The notes below the pieces were generated by a model that searched no databases, was not told the DNA's origin, and saw only the letters and a program-made list of their open reading frames with translations. The translations under genes and the position numbers were made by a program. Of a stretch of DNA of 35,491 bases, positions 1 to 7,862 are shown in pieces (within the stretch, counting starts at the first letter, position 1; each line of letters begins with the position of its first letter). The stretch comes from Planctomycetaceae bacterium. Lineage in GTDB: Bacteria > Planctomycetota > Planctomycetia > Pirellulales > UBA1268. Location of the stretch: NCBI GenBank assembly GCA_021300535.1, contig JAJTED010000132.1, positions 1 to 35,491 of the forward strand. The letters run 5' to 3'.

Positions 1-2622
1 GGTGACGTGCGCTATCACGAACGGTCGCGACTGCCACTCCACGACGTGCTCACGGCCGTGCGCCGCGGGGCGGCGGTGGACGCGATCCGCGGAGAACTGC
101 TCGCCAATGGTGAACGGCACCTGCACGACCGTCGGCGGATCGCCGAGCGGTTTGCCGCCCTGCCGGGGGCGCTGGAACAGGCCGTCGAGATCGCAGGCCG
201 CTGCACGTTTTCGCTCGACGAGCTGAAGTACGAGTATCCGACGGCCACGGTGCCGCCGGGCCGCACGCCGGCCGAGCACCTCGCCCACCTGGCCTGGAAA
301 GGCGCGCGGAAGCGGTATCCCGACGGCATTCCGGAGAAGGTCCGCGGGCTCGTCACGCACGAACTCGCGCTCGTCGCCGAACTGGGCTACGAGGCTTACT
401 TTCTCACCGTCTTCGACATCGTGCGGTTCGCCCGCCGCCGCGGCATCCTTTGCCAGGGCCGTGGCTCGGCGGCCAATTCGGCGATCTGCTACTGCCTGGG
501 GATCACGTCGGTCGATCCGGCGCGGATGAGCGTGCTCTTCGAGCGGTTCGTGAGCCGCGAGCGGCGCGAGGCCCCCGACATCGACATCGACTTCGAGCAC
601 CAGCGCCGCGAGGAGGTGATCCAATACGTCTACGAGACCTATGGCCGTCACCGGGCGGCGATGACGGCCGAGGTGATCTCATATCGCCTGCGGTCGGCCG
701 TGCGCGACGTGGCCAAGGCCTTGGGCTTCTCGCTCGACCGCGTGGAGGCCCTCGCCGCCGTGCTCGACGTGGGCGATGGCGTGGCGGATCTGCCCGGCCG
801 GCTCGCCGAGGCGGGGCTCGAGCCCCGCGATCCGGCCTGCACGCGGCTGGTGACGCTCGTCGGGCAGGTCGTCGGCTTTCCGCGGCATCTCGGCCAGCAC
901 GTGGGCGGCATGGTGATGACGCGGGGCGATCTCCATGACCTCGTGCCCATCCAGCCGGCCACCATGGATGGCCGCACGATCGTGCAGTGGGACAAGAACG
1001 ACCTCGACGAACTCGGCATCCTGAAGGTCGATTGCCTCGCGCTCGGCATGCTCACGGCGATCCATCGGGCGTTCGACCTCGTGGCGGAGGCGGGCGGGCC
1101 GTCGCTCACGCTCGCCACGGTGCCGGCCGAAGATCCGCAGGTCTACGAGATGATCTCGCGAGCCGACACGGTGGGCGTGTTCCAGATCGAGAGCCGGGCG
1201 CAGATGAGCATGCTGCCGCGACTCAAGCCGCGGTGCTTCTATGACCTCGTGATCGAGGTGGCGATCGTCCGTCCGGGCCCGATCCAGGGCGACATGGTGC
1301 ATCCGTACCTGCGGCGCCGGGCCGGCGAGGAGCCCGTCACCTATCCCAATGACGCGATCCGCGAGGTGCTGGAGAAGACGCTCGGAGTGCCGCTGTTTCA
1401 GGAGCAGGCGATGCGGCTGGCGGTGGTGGCGGCCGGCTTCACGCCAGGCGAGGCCGATCAATTGCGGCGGGCGATGGGGGCCTGGCGGCGGCCGGGCGTG
1501 ATCGACGAGTTTCACAGACGGCTCGTCGACGGCATGCTCGCCCGTGGGCTGTCGCGGCAGTTCGCCGAGCAGGTATTCACCCAGATTCGCGGCTTCGGTG
1601 AGTACGGCTTCCCCGAGTCGCACGCGGCGAGCTTCGCGCTGCTGGTGTATGTGTCGGCATGGCTGAAGTGCCATCATCCGGCCGCGTTCACGGCGGCGCT
1701 GCTCGGCAGCCAGCCGATGGGGTTTTACGCGCCGGCGCAGTTGGTCCGCGATGCGCGGGCGCACGGCGTGACGGTGCTGCCTGCCGACGTGAACGCGAGC
1801 CGCTGGCATGCGGCGCTCGAGCAGTCAGTGACGGTCGGGGGGCCGCAGCCGCGGGGCGACCGCCCCGCGATCCGGCTGGGCCTCGAGCAGGTGTATGGTC
1901 TTGGCGCGGCGGCCGGCTTGCGGATCGAGGCGGCACGGCGGGACGGACCATTTCGCTTGCCGCGGGATCTCGTGCGGCGGGCCGGCCTCGGTCGCGACGA
2001 TCTCCTTCACCTCGCCCGGGCCGGCGCCCTCGCCTCGCTCGGCCTCACGCGGCGGCGGGCCGTCTGGGAGGCGATGCAGGGCCTGGAGAAGCCGGGCCGG
2101 CGGCCGCTCTTCGACGGCAGCGACGACGAAGACGAAGGGGAGGATGCCGTCCTCTTGCCGACGGCGACCGCACAGGAGGAGGTGATCGAGGACTACCGCA
2201 CCGGCGGCCTGTCGCTCGCCGCCCACCCACTCGCCTTCGAACGCGATCGGCTTGCGGCGGCGGGCGTGGTGACCACGGCGGCGGCGGCGGCGGCACCGGA
2301 AGGCCGGCGGGTTGCTGTGGCCGGGATCGTGCTCACGCGGCAGCGGCCGGCCACGGCGAAGGGGATGATCTTCCTCACGATCGAGGACGAGACGGGCGCG
2401 GCCAACGTCGTCGTGCGGCCGGACGTCTGGGAGGCGGCGAACGCGGCCGCTCGCCGCGCGGCGGTGCTCGTCGTGCACGGCCGGATCCAGCGACGCGGTG
2501 CGGTGGTTCACGTGGTGGCGACGCAGCTCACGGCGGCGGTGCCGCCCGCCGGCGTGCCCGTTCCTGCCCTGCCCTCCTCCGCCCTGGCCGCACTGCCGCG
2601 GATGTCGCGTGATTTCTGCTGA
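1..2622 (+). CDS. dnaE2: Error-prone DNA polymerase DnaE2 (ImuC), 5' end outside window
   Basis: C-family replicative-type polymerase used in SOS or translesion synthesis. The frame is open from base 1, so the start and most of the N-terminal PHP domain lie upstream; the first residues (VRYH, then PLHDVLTAVRRG) match the end of that domain. The palm motif PDIDIDFEHQRREEVIQYVY lies at about 574-633 and supplies two catalytic Asp. The third is probably in KVDCLALGMLT near 1024. CQGRGSAANSA, GVFQIESRAQM, RPGPIQG and GFPESHAASFALLVY follow in the family order. A C-terminal OB-fold (VAVAGIVLTRQRP, FLTIEDETGAANVVV) and a terminal SRDFC, close to the usual SRDFH, separate it from DnaE1. No imuA or imuB is visible; they could lie upstream. 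Apart from the window edge the protein looks complete. Confidence 0.93.
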   Translation, partial: GDVRYHERSRLPLHDVLTAVRRGAAVDAIRGELLANGERHLHDRRRIAERFAALPGALEQAVEIAGRCTFSLDELKYEYPTATVPPGRTPAEHLAHLAWKGARKRYPDGIPEKVRGLVTHELALVAELGYEAYFLTVFDIVRFARRRGILCQGRGSAANSAICYCLGITSVDPARMSVLFERFVSRERREAPDIDIDFEHQRREEVIQYVYETYGRHRAAMTAEVISYRLRSAVRDVAKALGFSLDRVEALAAVLDVGDGVADLPGRLAEAGLEPRDPACTRLVTLVGQVVGFPRHLGQHVGGMVMTRGDLHDLVPIQPATMDGRTIVQWDKNDLDELGILKVDCLALGMLTAIHRAFDLVAEAGGPSLTLATVPAEDPQVYEMISRADTVGVFQIESRAQMSMLPRLKPRCFYDLVIEVAIVRPGPIQGDMVHPYLRRRAGEEPVTYPNDAIREVLEKTLGVPLFQEQAMRLAVVAAGFTPGEADQLRRAMGAWRRPGVIDEFHRRLVDGMLARGLSRQFAEQVFTQIRGFGEYGFPESHAASFALLVYVSAWLKCHHPAAFTAALLGSQPMGFYAPAQLVRDARAHGVTVLPADVNASRWHAALEQSVTVGGPQPRGDRPAIRLGLEQVYGLGAAAGLRIEAARRDGPFRLPRDLVRRAGLGRDDLLHLARAGALASLGLTRRRAVWEAMQGLEKPGRRPLFDGSDDEDEGEDAVLLPTATAQEEVIEDYRTGGLSLAAHPLAFERDRLAAAGVVTTAAAAAAPEGRRVAVAGIVLTRQRPATAKGMIFLTIEDETGAANVVVRPDVWEAANAAARRAAVLVVHGRIQRRGAVVHVVATQLTAAVPPAGVPVPALPSSALAALPRMSRDFC

Positions 2623-2669
2623 ACCTCGAGCGGACTGACCGTGAAACAACACGCGGCCCGTTGGCCGAA

Positions 2670-3596
2670 ATGAGCACCGCTGCCGTGACGACCACGAATC
2701 TCCCCCTGGGCCCGCCTGTTCGCGGGAAGGTCCGTGACTGCTATCGGTTCGACTCGCCCACGTTCGGCGACGCCCTCCTGATCGTGAGCACCGACCGGAT
2801 CAGCGCCTTCGATTGGATCCTGCCCACGCCGATCCCCGACAAGGGCAAGGTGCTGACGGCGATATCCAGCTTCTGGTTCGACCTCTTGGCCCGCGGGCCG
2901 CGGCCGGTGGCGCACCACCTGCTCTCGACCGACGTCGATGCGATGGGGCTGCCCGCCGACGTCGACCGCGAACCGCTCCGCGGCCGCACGATGCTCGTCA
3001 AACGCGCCGCTGTGATTCCGTTCGAGTGCGTGGTCCGCGGCTGGCTGGCCGGCTCCGGGCTCGCCGAGTATCGTCGCGCCGGCACGGTGTGCGGCGTGCC
3101 GCTGCCCGCCGGCCTCGCTCCCGGCGGCAGGCTGCCTGCGCCGATCTTCACGCCCGCCACGAAGGCGGCCAGCGGCCACGACGAGAATGTCTCCTTCGAC
3201 GTCATGGCCGAGGCGATCGGACCGGCCCTTGCCGCCGAGCTTCGCGAGAAGAGCCTCGCCGTCTACGCCCGCGGCGCGGAGCACGCGGCCGCGCGGGGCA
3301 TCGTGCTGGCCGACACGAAGTTCGAGTGGGGCCGGCTGCCCGACGGCACGCTGATCCTCGTGGACGAGGTGCTGACTCCCGACAGTTCCCGGTTCTGGCC
3401 CGCCGCTGCCGCCGGCACCGGTCGCGTGCCCGACTCGTTCGACAAGCAGTTCGTGCGCGACTGGCTGGAGGCGAGCGGCTGGGGCAAGGCGAGCCCGCCG
3501 CCGGAGTTGCCCGCCGATATCGTGGCCAAGACCCGCGAGAAGTATCTCGAGGCCTGCCGCCTGCTCACCGGGGGGCCGCCGGCGGGCGTGTCCTGA
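2670..3596 (+). CDS. purC: Phosphoribosylaminoimidazole-succinocarboxamide synthase (SAICAR synthetase)
   Basis: Joins CAIR and aspartate with ATP in de novo purine synthesis, in the cytoplasm. The protein is 308 aa, of the longer yeast Ade1-like type. Visible motifs are GKVRDCY near the N-terminus, STDRISAFDWILPTPIPDKG, VVRGWLAGSG, FTPATKAASGHDENVSF, LADTKFEWG and VDEVLTPDSSRFWP followed by SFDKQFVRDWL. The ATG at 2670 is chosen because family homology begins just after it. A TTG at 2661 is in frame and would add three residues. Neither start has a clear Shine-Dalgarno site. The gene lies 47 bp after dnaE2 on the same strand, and no functional link between them is apparent. Confidence 0.93.
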   Translation: MSTAAVTTTNLPLGPPVRGKVRDCYRFDSPTFGDALLIVSTDRISAFDWILPTPIPDKGKVLTAISSFWFDLLARGPRPVAHHLLSTDVDAMGLPADVDREPLRGRTMLVKRAAVIPFECVVRGWLAGSGLAEYRRAGTVCGVPLPAGLAPGGRLPAPIFTPATKAASGHDENVSFDVMAEAIGPALAAELREKSLAVYARGAEHAAARGIVLADTKFEWGRLPDGTLILVDEVLTPDSSRFWPAAAAGTGRVPDSFDKQFVRDWLEASGWGKASPPPELPADIVAKTREKYLEACRLLTGGPPAGVS

Positions 3597-3661
3597 TGCC
3601 CGGGTGGCGCGGGCCTCCGGGCGTACGAAGCTCCACCATGCGTGCGGCCGGGTGGAATCGC

Positions 3662-3692
3662 TCTAGGGGGGCGGATTTCCGCCAACTAGAAT
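3662..3692 (+). promoter_or_regulatory. Palindromic element and possible -10 box upstream of aroC
   Basis: An imperfect palindrome spans 3662-3690. The outer arms are TCTAG and CTAGA and the inner arms GGCGGA and TCCGCC around TT. The right arm overlaps TAGAAT (3687-3692), a plausible -10 box about 45 bp before the aroC ATG. No convincing -35 is seen. It could be an operator or promoter, or chance in GC-rich sequence. Confidence 0.25.
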
Positions 3693-3737
3693 CCGGGCAG
3701 CGTCTGCAGAGTCGCCCACCTCGGTGAACAGATCCCC

Positions 3738-4877
3738 ATGCTCCGCTACTGGACCGCCGGTGAATCGCACGGCCCCGCTCTCGTGGCCCTCGTGGACGGA
3801 TTTCCCGCGGGGCTGACCGTCGATGCCGCCCTCATCGACGCCGAGTTGCGGCGCCGCCAGGGGGGCTACGGGCGTGGCGGCCGGCAGCGGATTGAAACCG
3901 ACACCGTGACCTTCCTTTCCGGCCTGTGGAAGGGCGTCACGCTCGGCAGCCCGCTGGCGGTCGAGGTGATCAACAAGGACGCCAAGCTCGAGCGGCTCGA
4001 GGAGGTCGAGCGGCCGCGGCCCGGACACGTCGACCTCGCCGGCGCCGTGAAGCATCTCGGCGGCGTGCGGGCCGTGCTCGAGCGTGCCAGCGCCCGCGAG
4101 ACCGCGGCCCGGGTGGCGGCCGGGGGGCTGGCCCGGCAGTTGCTCGGCGTCTTCGGCATCGAGGTCGCCGGCTGGGTGACCGAACTCGGCGGCGTGGTGC
4201 TGGGTGGCCGGGCGGGCACGCTGCCGGAACTGCGTGCCCTTCGTGACACGAGCGCGATCTACTCGCTGCATCCCGACAAGGATCCGGAGGTCACGGCCCT
4301 CATCGACCGCGTCGGCAAGGAGGGCGACACGCTCGGCGGCATCGTGGAAGTTCGGGTCGAAGGCCTTCCGATCGGGCTCGGCACCCATGCCCAGTGGGAC
4401 CGCAAGCTCGACGGCCGGCTCGCGCAGGCCGTGATGGCCGTGCAGGCGATCAAGGGCGTGGAGATTGGCATGGGCTTCGAGGCGGCTCGGCGTCGCGGCT
4501 CGGAGGTGCACGACCCGATTCATTACGACCCGGCGGCTCGGGGAGGCCCGCAGCTTGGCTTCACGCGGCCCACGAACAACGCCGGCGGCCTCGAAGCCGG
4601 CACGACCAACGGCCAGCCGCTCGTGGTCAGGGCGGCGATGAAGCCGATCGCCACGCTCCGCAAGCCGCTCGCGTCGGTGAATCTCGCGAGCAAGCAGCCG
4701 GAAGAGGCCGCCTACGAGCGGAGCGACGTCTGCGCCGTGAGCGCCTGCAGCGTGATCGTGGAGAATGTCGTCGCCTTCGAGGTGGCGGCGGCGCTGGTCG
4801 ATAAGTTTGGCGGTGACAGCATCGCGGAGATGAAGGCCCGCTGGGACCTGTATCACGAGATGGCCCGCGGCTGCTGA
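3738..4877 (+). CDS. aroC: Chorismate synthase
   Basis: Converts 5-enolpyruvylshikimate-3-phosphate to chorismate with reduced FMN, the last step of the common aromatic pathway. The protein has 379 aa, full length for the family. Motifs include the N-terminal TAGESHGPAL, GRGGRQRIETDTV, RPGHVDLAGAVKH, ERASARETAARVAAG, the FMN-region NNAGGLEAGTTNGQP and MKPIATL. The ATG at 3738 gives the typical MLRYWTAGESHG start; no strong Shine-Dalgarno site precedes it. It stands apart from the other shikimate genes of the window (aroDE and aroK near 14-16 kb). A GC-rich hairpin, CGGGGC-GGA-GCCCCG, lies six bases after the stop (4883-4897) and may mark the transcript end, though it has no T-tract. Confidence 0.95.
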   Translation: MLRYWTAGESHGPALVALVDGFPAGLTVDAALIDAELRRRQGGYGRGGRQRIETDTVTFLSGLWKGVTLGSPLAVEVINKDAKLERLEEVERPRPGHVDLAGAVKHLGGVRAVLERASARETAARVAAGGLARQLLGVFGIEVAGWVTELGGVVLGGRAGTLPELRALRDTSAIYSLHPDKDPEVTALIDRVGKEGDTLGGIVEVRVEGLPIGLGTHAQWDRKLDGRLAQAVMAVQAIKGVEIGMGFEAARRRGSEVHDPIHYDPAARGGPQLGFTRPTNNAGGLEAGTTNGQPLVVRAAMKPIATLRKPLASVNLASKQPEEAAYERSDVCAVSACSVIVENVVAFEVAAALVDKFGGDSIAEMKARWDLYHEMARGC

Positions 4878-4930
4878 CGCGCCGGGGCGGAGCCCCGTGG
4901 GATTCGAACCGAGCCAAGGACGGCGCAGGC

Positions 4931-6181
4931 ATGTTCATCGAACGGGCGGCGAGCAAGATCCGGTTCGCCCGCACGGTTTTCGTGCTGGTCGGGGTCGTAC
5001 CCTGTGTGGCACTCGTCGCCTGGGGCGTTCATCTCCGTTCGGAAGCGCACCGCGAGTCGCTGCGCAGGGAGTGGGAACGTGCCGTCGGCGTGCCGCTGGA
5101 GGTCGATGCGGTGGAGCATCCGCGTCCCGGTGTGGTGCGGGTCCGCGGCTGCCGCATGACCGCCGTCGACGGCGGCCGGCTGGCTGTGCCGGTCGTCGAA
5201 ATCGAGACCGGGCCGACCGAGGTGCGGCTGCGGATCGACCGGCTCGTGTGTAATGCGGCCGCCGCCCGACTGCTCGGCGGCGTCGTGGCGGAGTGGCTGG
5301 GCCGCGAGGTTCGCTATCCCAAGGACTGCGTGGTCGAGGTTGGCGGGTGTGCGTGGTCCGACCAGGCCGCGGCCACCGCGCCGGGCCTGCGGGCCGAGTG
5401 CGTGACCCGCGCCGGCACGCGGGCCGTGCGGATTGTTCGCGCGGCCAATCCGACAGGCCGTGGCGACGAGTTGCGGATCGTGCGGACGCCAGCCGCCGGG
5501 GACGCGGCGAGCGAACTCATGGAGGTCGATCTCACGGCGGTCGAGCCGCTGCCGCTGGCGATCGTGGCCGGCGCGCTCGGTCGGGCCGGTATTGCCCTCG
5601 GTGAGGCTGCGACCGTCGCCGGCACGCTGCGTGCGGTTCGCGAAGATGGTCGCTGGAGCGGCTCCGCCGCAGGACGCATCGACGGGGTCGACCTCGCAGC
5701 CTGCACGGCGGGCCTGCAGGCGCGGGCGACGGGGGCGGCAACGGCAGTCGTGCGCAAGCTTGCGTGGTCGCGGGGGCGGATTCGTGATGCCGAGATCGAA
5801 TGCACGGCGGGCCGCGGCCGCGTCGAGCAGCGACTACTCGACGGGCTGGTGAGCACGGTGGGCTGTCGGCCCGGTCCAGCCCATCGGACGCTCGCGGGCG
5901 CCCCGGAACGCACCTTCGACGCCGCCGGCTGCCTGGTGCGTCTCGACGCCCGCGGGGTCGAAATCGTCTCCGGCGCGAATCTAGGCGGAGCAATTGCCGT
6001 TGCCGATGGCCTCGCGCTCGTCGGTCCGCCGGGCGACGTGCTCCCCCCCGAGCGTCTGGCCTGGCTGCTGGCTCCGCAGGGGGCTGTGTTCGTGCCCTCC
6101 GGGGGCCCCGGGGCCTGGCTGCTCGACGTGATGCCCCGGGCGGAACAGGCCGGAAGGCCCGGCCAGTCCGGCGGATTTTGA
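4931..6181 (+). CDS. Membrane-anchored protein of unknown function
   Basis: Not recognised. The 416-aa product starts with a basic stretch and one hydrophobic segment at about residues 15-34 (VFVLVGVVPCVALVAWGV). This looks like an uncleaved anchor or signal sequence. The rest, rich in Ala, Val, Gly and Arg with alternating hydrophobic residues, suggests beta-rich structure exposed on the far side of the membrane. The phrase VRVRGCRMTAVDGGRLAVPVVE and the later repeats of similar character recall AsmA-like or translocation-protein folds, but that resemblance is weak. AAGGA at 4916-4920 sits ten bases before the ATG and supports this start. Coding use matches the neighbours. It lies between aroC and the desaturase without evident partners. 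Confidence 0.75.
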   Translation: MFIERAASKIRFARTVFVLVGVVPCVALVAWGVHLRSEAHRESLRREWERAVGVPLEVDAVEHPRPGVVRVRGCRMTAVDGGRLAVPVVEIETGPTEVRLRIDRLVCNAAAARLLGGVVAEWLGREVRYPKDCVVEVGGCAWSDQAAATAPGLRAECVTRAGTRAVRIVRAANPTGRGDELRIVRTPAAGDAASELMEVDLTAVEPLPLAIVAGALGRAGIALGEAATVAGTLRAVREDGRWSGSAAGRIDGVDLAACTAGLQARATGAATAVVRKLAWSRGRIRDAEIECTAGRGRVEQRLLDGLVSTVGCRPGPAHRTLAGAPERTFDAAGCLVRLDARGVEIVSGANLGGAIAVADGLALVGPPGDVLPPERLAWLLAPQGAVFVPSGGPGAWLLDVMPRAEQAGRPGQSGGF

Positions 6182-6328
6182 CCTGTTTTTGACAGGCGAT
6201 CGACCCGAACCTGACCCCGTCAGGATGGCAAACGGGCCGAAATGAGTCACAGTGTGCCGGCGGGTCGCGCTCGAGTTCAGGGTGCGACCGATGTTGTTTG
6301 CCAAATGCCGCACTCCAGGAGGCCGCGC

Positions 6329-7369
6329 ATGACGCCCCACCGAGATCTCGCACATACCGCCTGCCTGCAAGGTGAGAGCGATGCCGCGACCGCTGTCGCC
6401 GAGCCGCCGCCGGGCGGTGGAGAGATGGAGTTCGGGCGGACGGCGATTCACGACCCGACGCTCTCTGCGGACGTGGCCGATCAGTTTGAGCCGCGGCGGG
6501 AGGGCGCTCGCGACGGCTGGGGTGATCTCGACTGGCCGGTCGTCCTGTGGATCGGGGGCGTTCACGTAGCGGCGCTGGCGGCGCCGTTCTATTTCACCTG
6601 GTCCGGTCTCGCGATCTGCCTGGCACTGTATTGGGTGACCGGCGGCCTCGGCGTGTGCCTCGGCTACCATCGCCTGCTGACCCACGGCAGTTTCGTGACG
6701 ACGCCCGCCGTGCGGTTCGTGTTTGCGCTGTTGGGCGGCATCTCGGGCGAGGGCTCGGCTCTCGTCTGGGTGGCCAATCACCGCAAGCACCACGCCTTCA
6801 GCGACCAGGAGGGCGACCCGCACTCTCCCCGCGACGGCGGCTGGTGGGCCCACATGCTGTGGCTCTTTCCCCGTCACACCGCCGCCGAGGTTGCCGCCCA
6901 CACCCGTCGTTGGGCGCCCGACCTGGAGCGTGATGCGGGGGTCCGCTTTCTTCACAACACTTTTCTGGTGTGGCACTTCATCATCGGCGGGGCGCTCCTG
7001 GCCTCGGGCTGGCTGCTCTATGATCGGTTCACCGGAATCTCGTGGCTGGTGTGGGGCCTCGCCGTGCGGATGGTGATCGTGTTTCACGTCACGTGGCTCG
7101 TGAACTCGGCGACCCACATGTGGGGCTATCGCAACTACGAGACGACTGACGATTCCCGGAACCTGTGGTGGGTGGGCCTGCTCGCCTTTGGTGAGGGCTG
7201 GCACAACAACCATCACGCCTACCAACGCATGGCCAAACACGGCCACAAATGGTGGGAGGTGGACGTGACGTACTGGGCGATTCTGGCCCTGGAGAAACTC
7301 GGTCTGGCCTGGAACGTAGTTCACACGCCGCACGGGGGCGGCCGTGGCCGTACCGCGGCCGGTAGGTAG
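6329..7369 (+). CDS. Acyl-CoA/acyl-lipid delta-9 type fatty acid desaturase
   Basis: Membrane di-iron desaturase that probably introduces a double bond into acyl chains to adjust membrane fluidity. The three histidine boxes are present: HRLLTH, HRKHH and HNNHH. The usual GDPHSPRDGGWWAHM, WLVNSATHMWGYRNYET and FGEGWHNNHHAY contexts surround them. Hydrophobic membrane segments flank the boxes. The ATG at 6329 is chosen because AGGAGG (6317-6322) lies six bases upstream; a longer frame from the ATG at 6242 is open but lacks such a site. That gives 346 aa. The N-terminal 60 residues are acidic and unconserved in look. Exact substrate (acyl-CoA or acyl-lipid) cannot be told from sequence. Confidence 0.9.
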   Translation: MTPHRDLAHTACLQGESDAATAVAEPPPGGGEMEFGRTAIHDPTLSADVADQFEPRREGARDGWGDLDWPVVLWIGGVHVAALAAPFYFTWSGLAICLALYWVTGGLGVCLGYHRLLTHGSFVTTPAVRFVFALLGGISGEGSALVWVANHRKHHAFSDQEGDPHSPRDGGWWAHMLWLFPRHTAAEVAAHTRRWAPDLERDAGVRFLHNTFLVWHFIIGGALLASGWLLYDRFTGISWLVWGLAVRMVIVFHVTWLVNSATHMWGYRNYETTDDSRNLWWVGLLAFGEGWHNNHHAYQRMAKHGHKWWEVDVTYWAILALEKLGLAWNVVHTPHGGGRGRTAAGR

Positions 7370-7376
7370 TCATTTC

Positions 7377-7403
7377 GGCCGCGATCACCCGTGATTCGCG
7401 GCC
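7377..7403 (+). terminator. Strong hairpin just after the desaturase gene
   Basis: GGCCGCGA-TCAC, a CC loop, then GTGA and TCGCGGCC pair with a single bulged T. It starts seven bases after the desaturase stop. There is no T-run, so it may act as a 3'-end stabiliser or a Rho-type end rather than a classic terminator. Confidence 0.4.
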
Positions 7404-7408
7404 GCCGT

Positions 7409-7436
7409 TTGCAAAATCGAGGCGCGGCAGTAGACT
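7409..7436 (+). promoter_or_regulatory. Putative promoter of rpsO-pnp
   Basis: TTGCAA at 7409-7414 and TAGACT at 7431-7436 are separated by 16 bases. The -10 box is 63 bp before the rpsO start. This is the only good candidate between the desaturase and rpsO. Confidence 0.4.
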
Positions 7437-7499
7437 CCTCGTCCAGAAACCTCCAATCCAAACAATCAATGCCACCCGCGGATGGGTGGAGAACGGCTG

Positions 7500-7655
7500 A
7501 TGACGCTCACGAAAGAACGCAAGAAGGAACTGATCGGTGCCCATCGGCGAGGGACTGTGATGGTGAGCCGTCGTCGGCGACTTCTTGATTACCTGAAGAG
7601 GGTCGCCCCGCAGCGGTATCTCGACATCATCAAGCGGTTGGATATCCGCAAGTAG
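7500..7655 (+). CDS. rpsO: 30S ribosomal protein S15, internally truncated (51 aa)
   Basis: The product has an S15 start (MTLTKERKKELIGAHRRG) and an S15 C-terminal half (VSRRRRLLDYLKR, then RYLDIIKRLDIRK). It is 51 aa where the family has about 89. The missing middle, about 38 residues, would be helix 2 and the loops around it. These are the DTGSPEVQ segment, the LTERI helix, the H-x6-D region and the SRRGLL entry to helix 3, which make much of the contact with 16S rRNA. The frame is kept across the junction near codons 18-20. GGAG at 7488-7491 is eight bases from the ATG, and the gene sits in the classic rpsO-pnp order, so the locus is the expected one. It may be a real deletion variant, a decayed copy, or a sequence artefact. 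No missing fragment occurs in the 207 bp downstream. Confidence 0.8.
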   Translation: MTLTKERKKELIGAHRRGTVMVSRRRRLLDYLKRVAPQRYLDIIKRLDIRK

Positions 7656-7713
7656 CCCCTGGTAACCCCTGGGGCCGCTCGGATCATTTGCCGTTGATGG
7701 ATGGCGTTGATTG

Positions 7714-7769
7714 GTGCGGACGGAGCGTCCGCACGGAAGAGGCTGTCCGGGGCTTTGTGGCCCCAGGAC
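7714..7769 (+). promoter_or_regulatory. Two stem-loops in the rpsO-pnp spacer
   Basis: Stem 1 at 7714-7734 has eight perfect pairs (GTGCGGAC and GTCCGCAC) with a five-base loop. Stem 2 at 7745-7769 pairs GTCC-GGGGC with GCCCC-a-GGAC. A weaker CGGCG/CGCCG stem follows at 7808-7821. In enterobacteria the pnp leader forms an RNase III-processed hairpin used for autoregulation by PNPase. A similar role here is inference from position only. Confidence 0.45.
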
Positions 7770-7862
7770 GTTTCGACAGCACGCCCGCTGGATGGCGCAG
7801 GCATTTTCGGCGCGACCGCCGACACGCCGCAGCGGGCACGAAGGGAAGGAAGGGAAGCAACA

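Noticed and set aside
4898-4914. tRNA T-arm-like sequence (minus strand GGTTCGAATCCC) after aroC
   Set aside because: The flanking T-stem bases do not pair and no anticodon or D-arm can be folded. At most a decayed fragment; chance cannot be excluded.
6183-6226. TTGACA at 6189 as a desaturase promoter
   Set aside because: No acceptable -10 box lies at 15-19 bases; the next sequence instead forms a small CCTGAC-CCC-GTCAGG hairpin (6210-6224).
7701-7862. 54-residue N-terminal extension of PNPase from the ATG at 7701
   Set aside because: No family similarity and it covers the spacer hairpins; the TTG at 7863 begins where homology begins.
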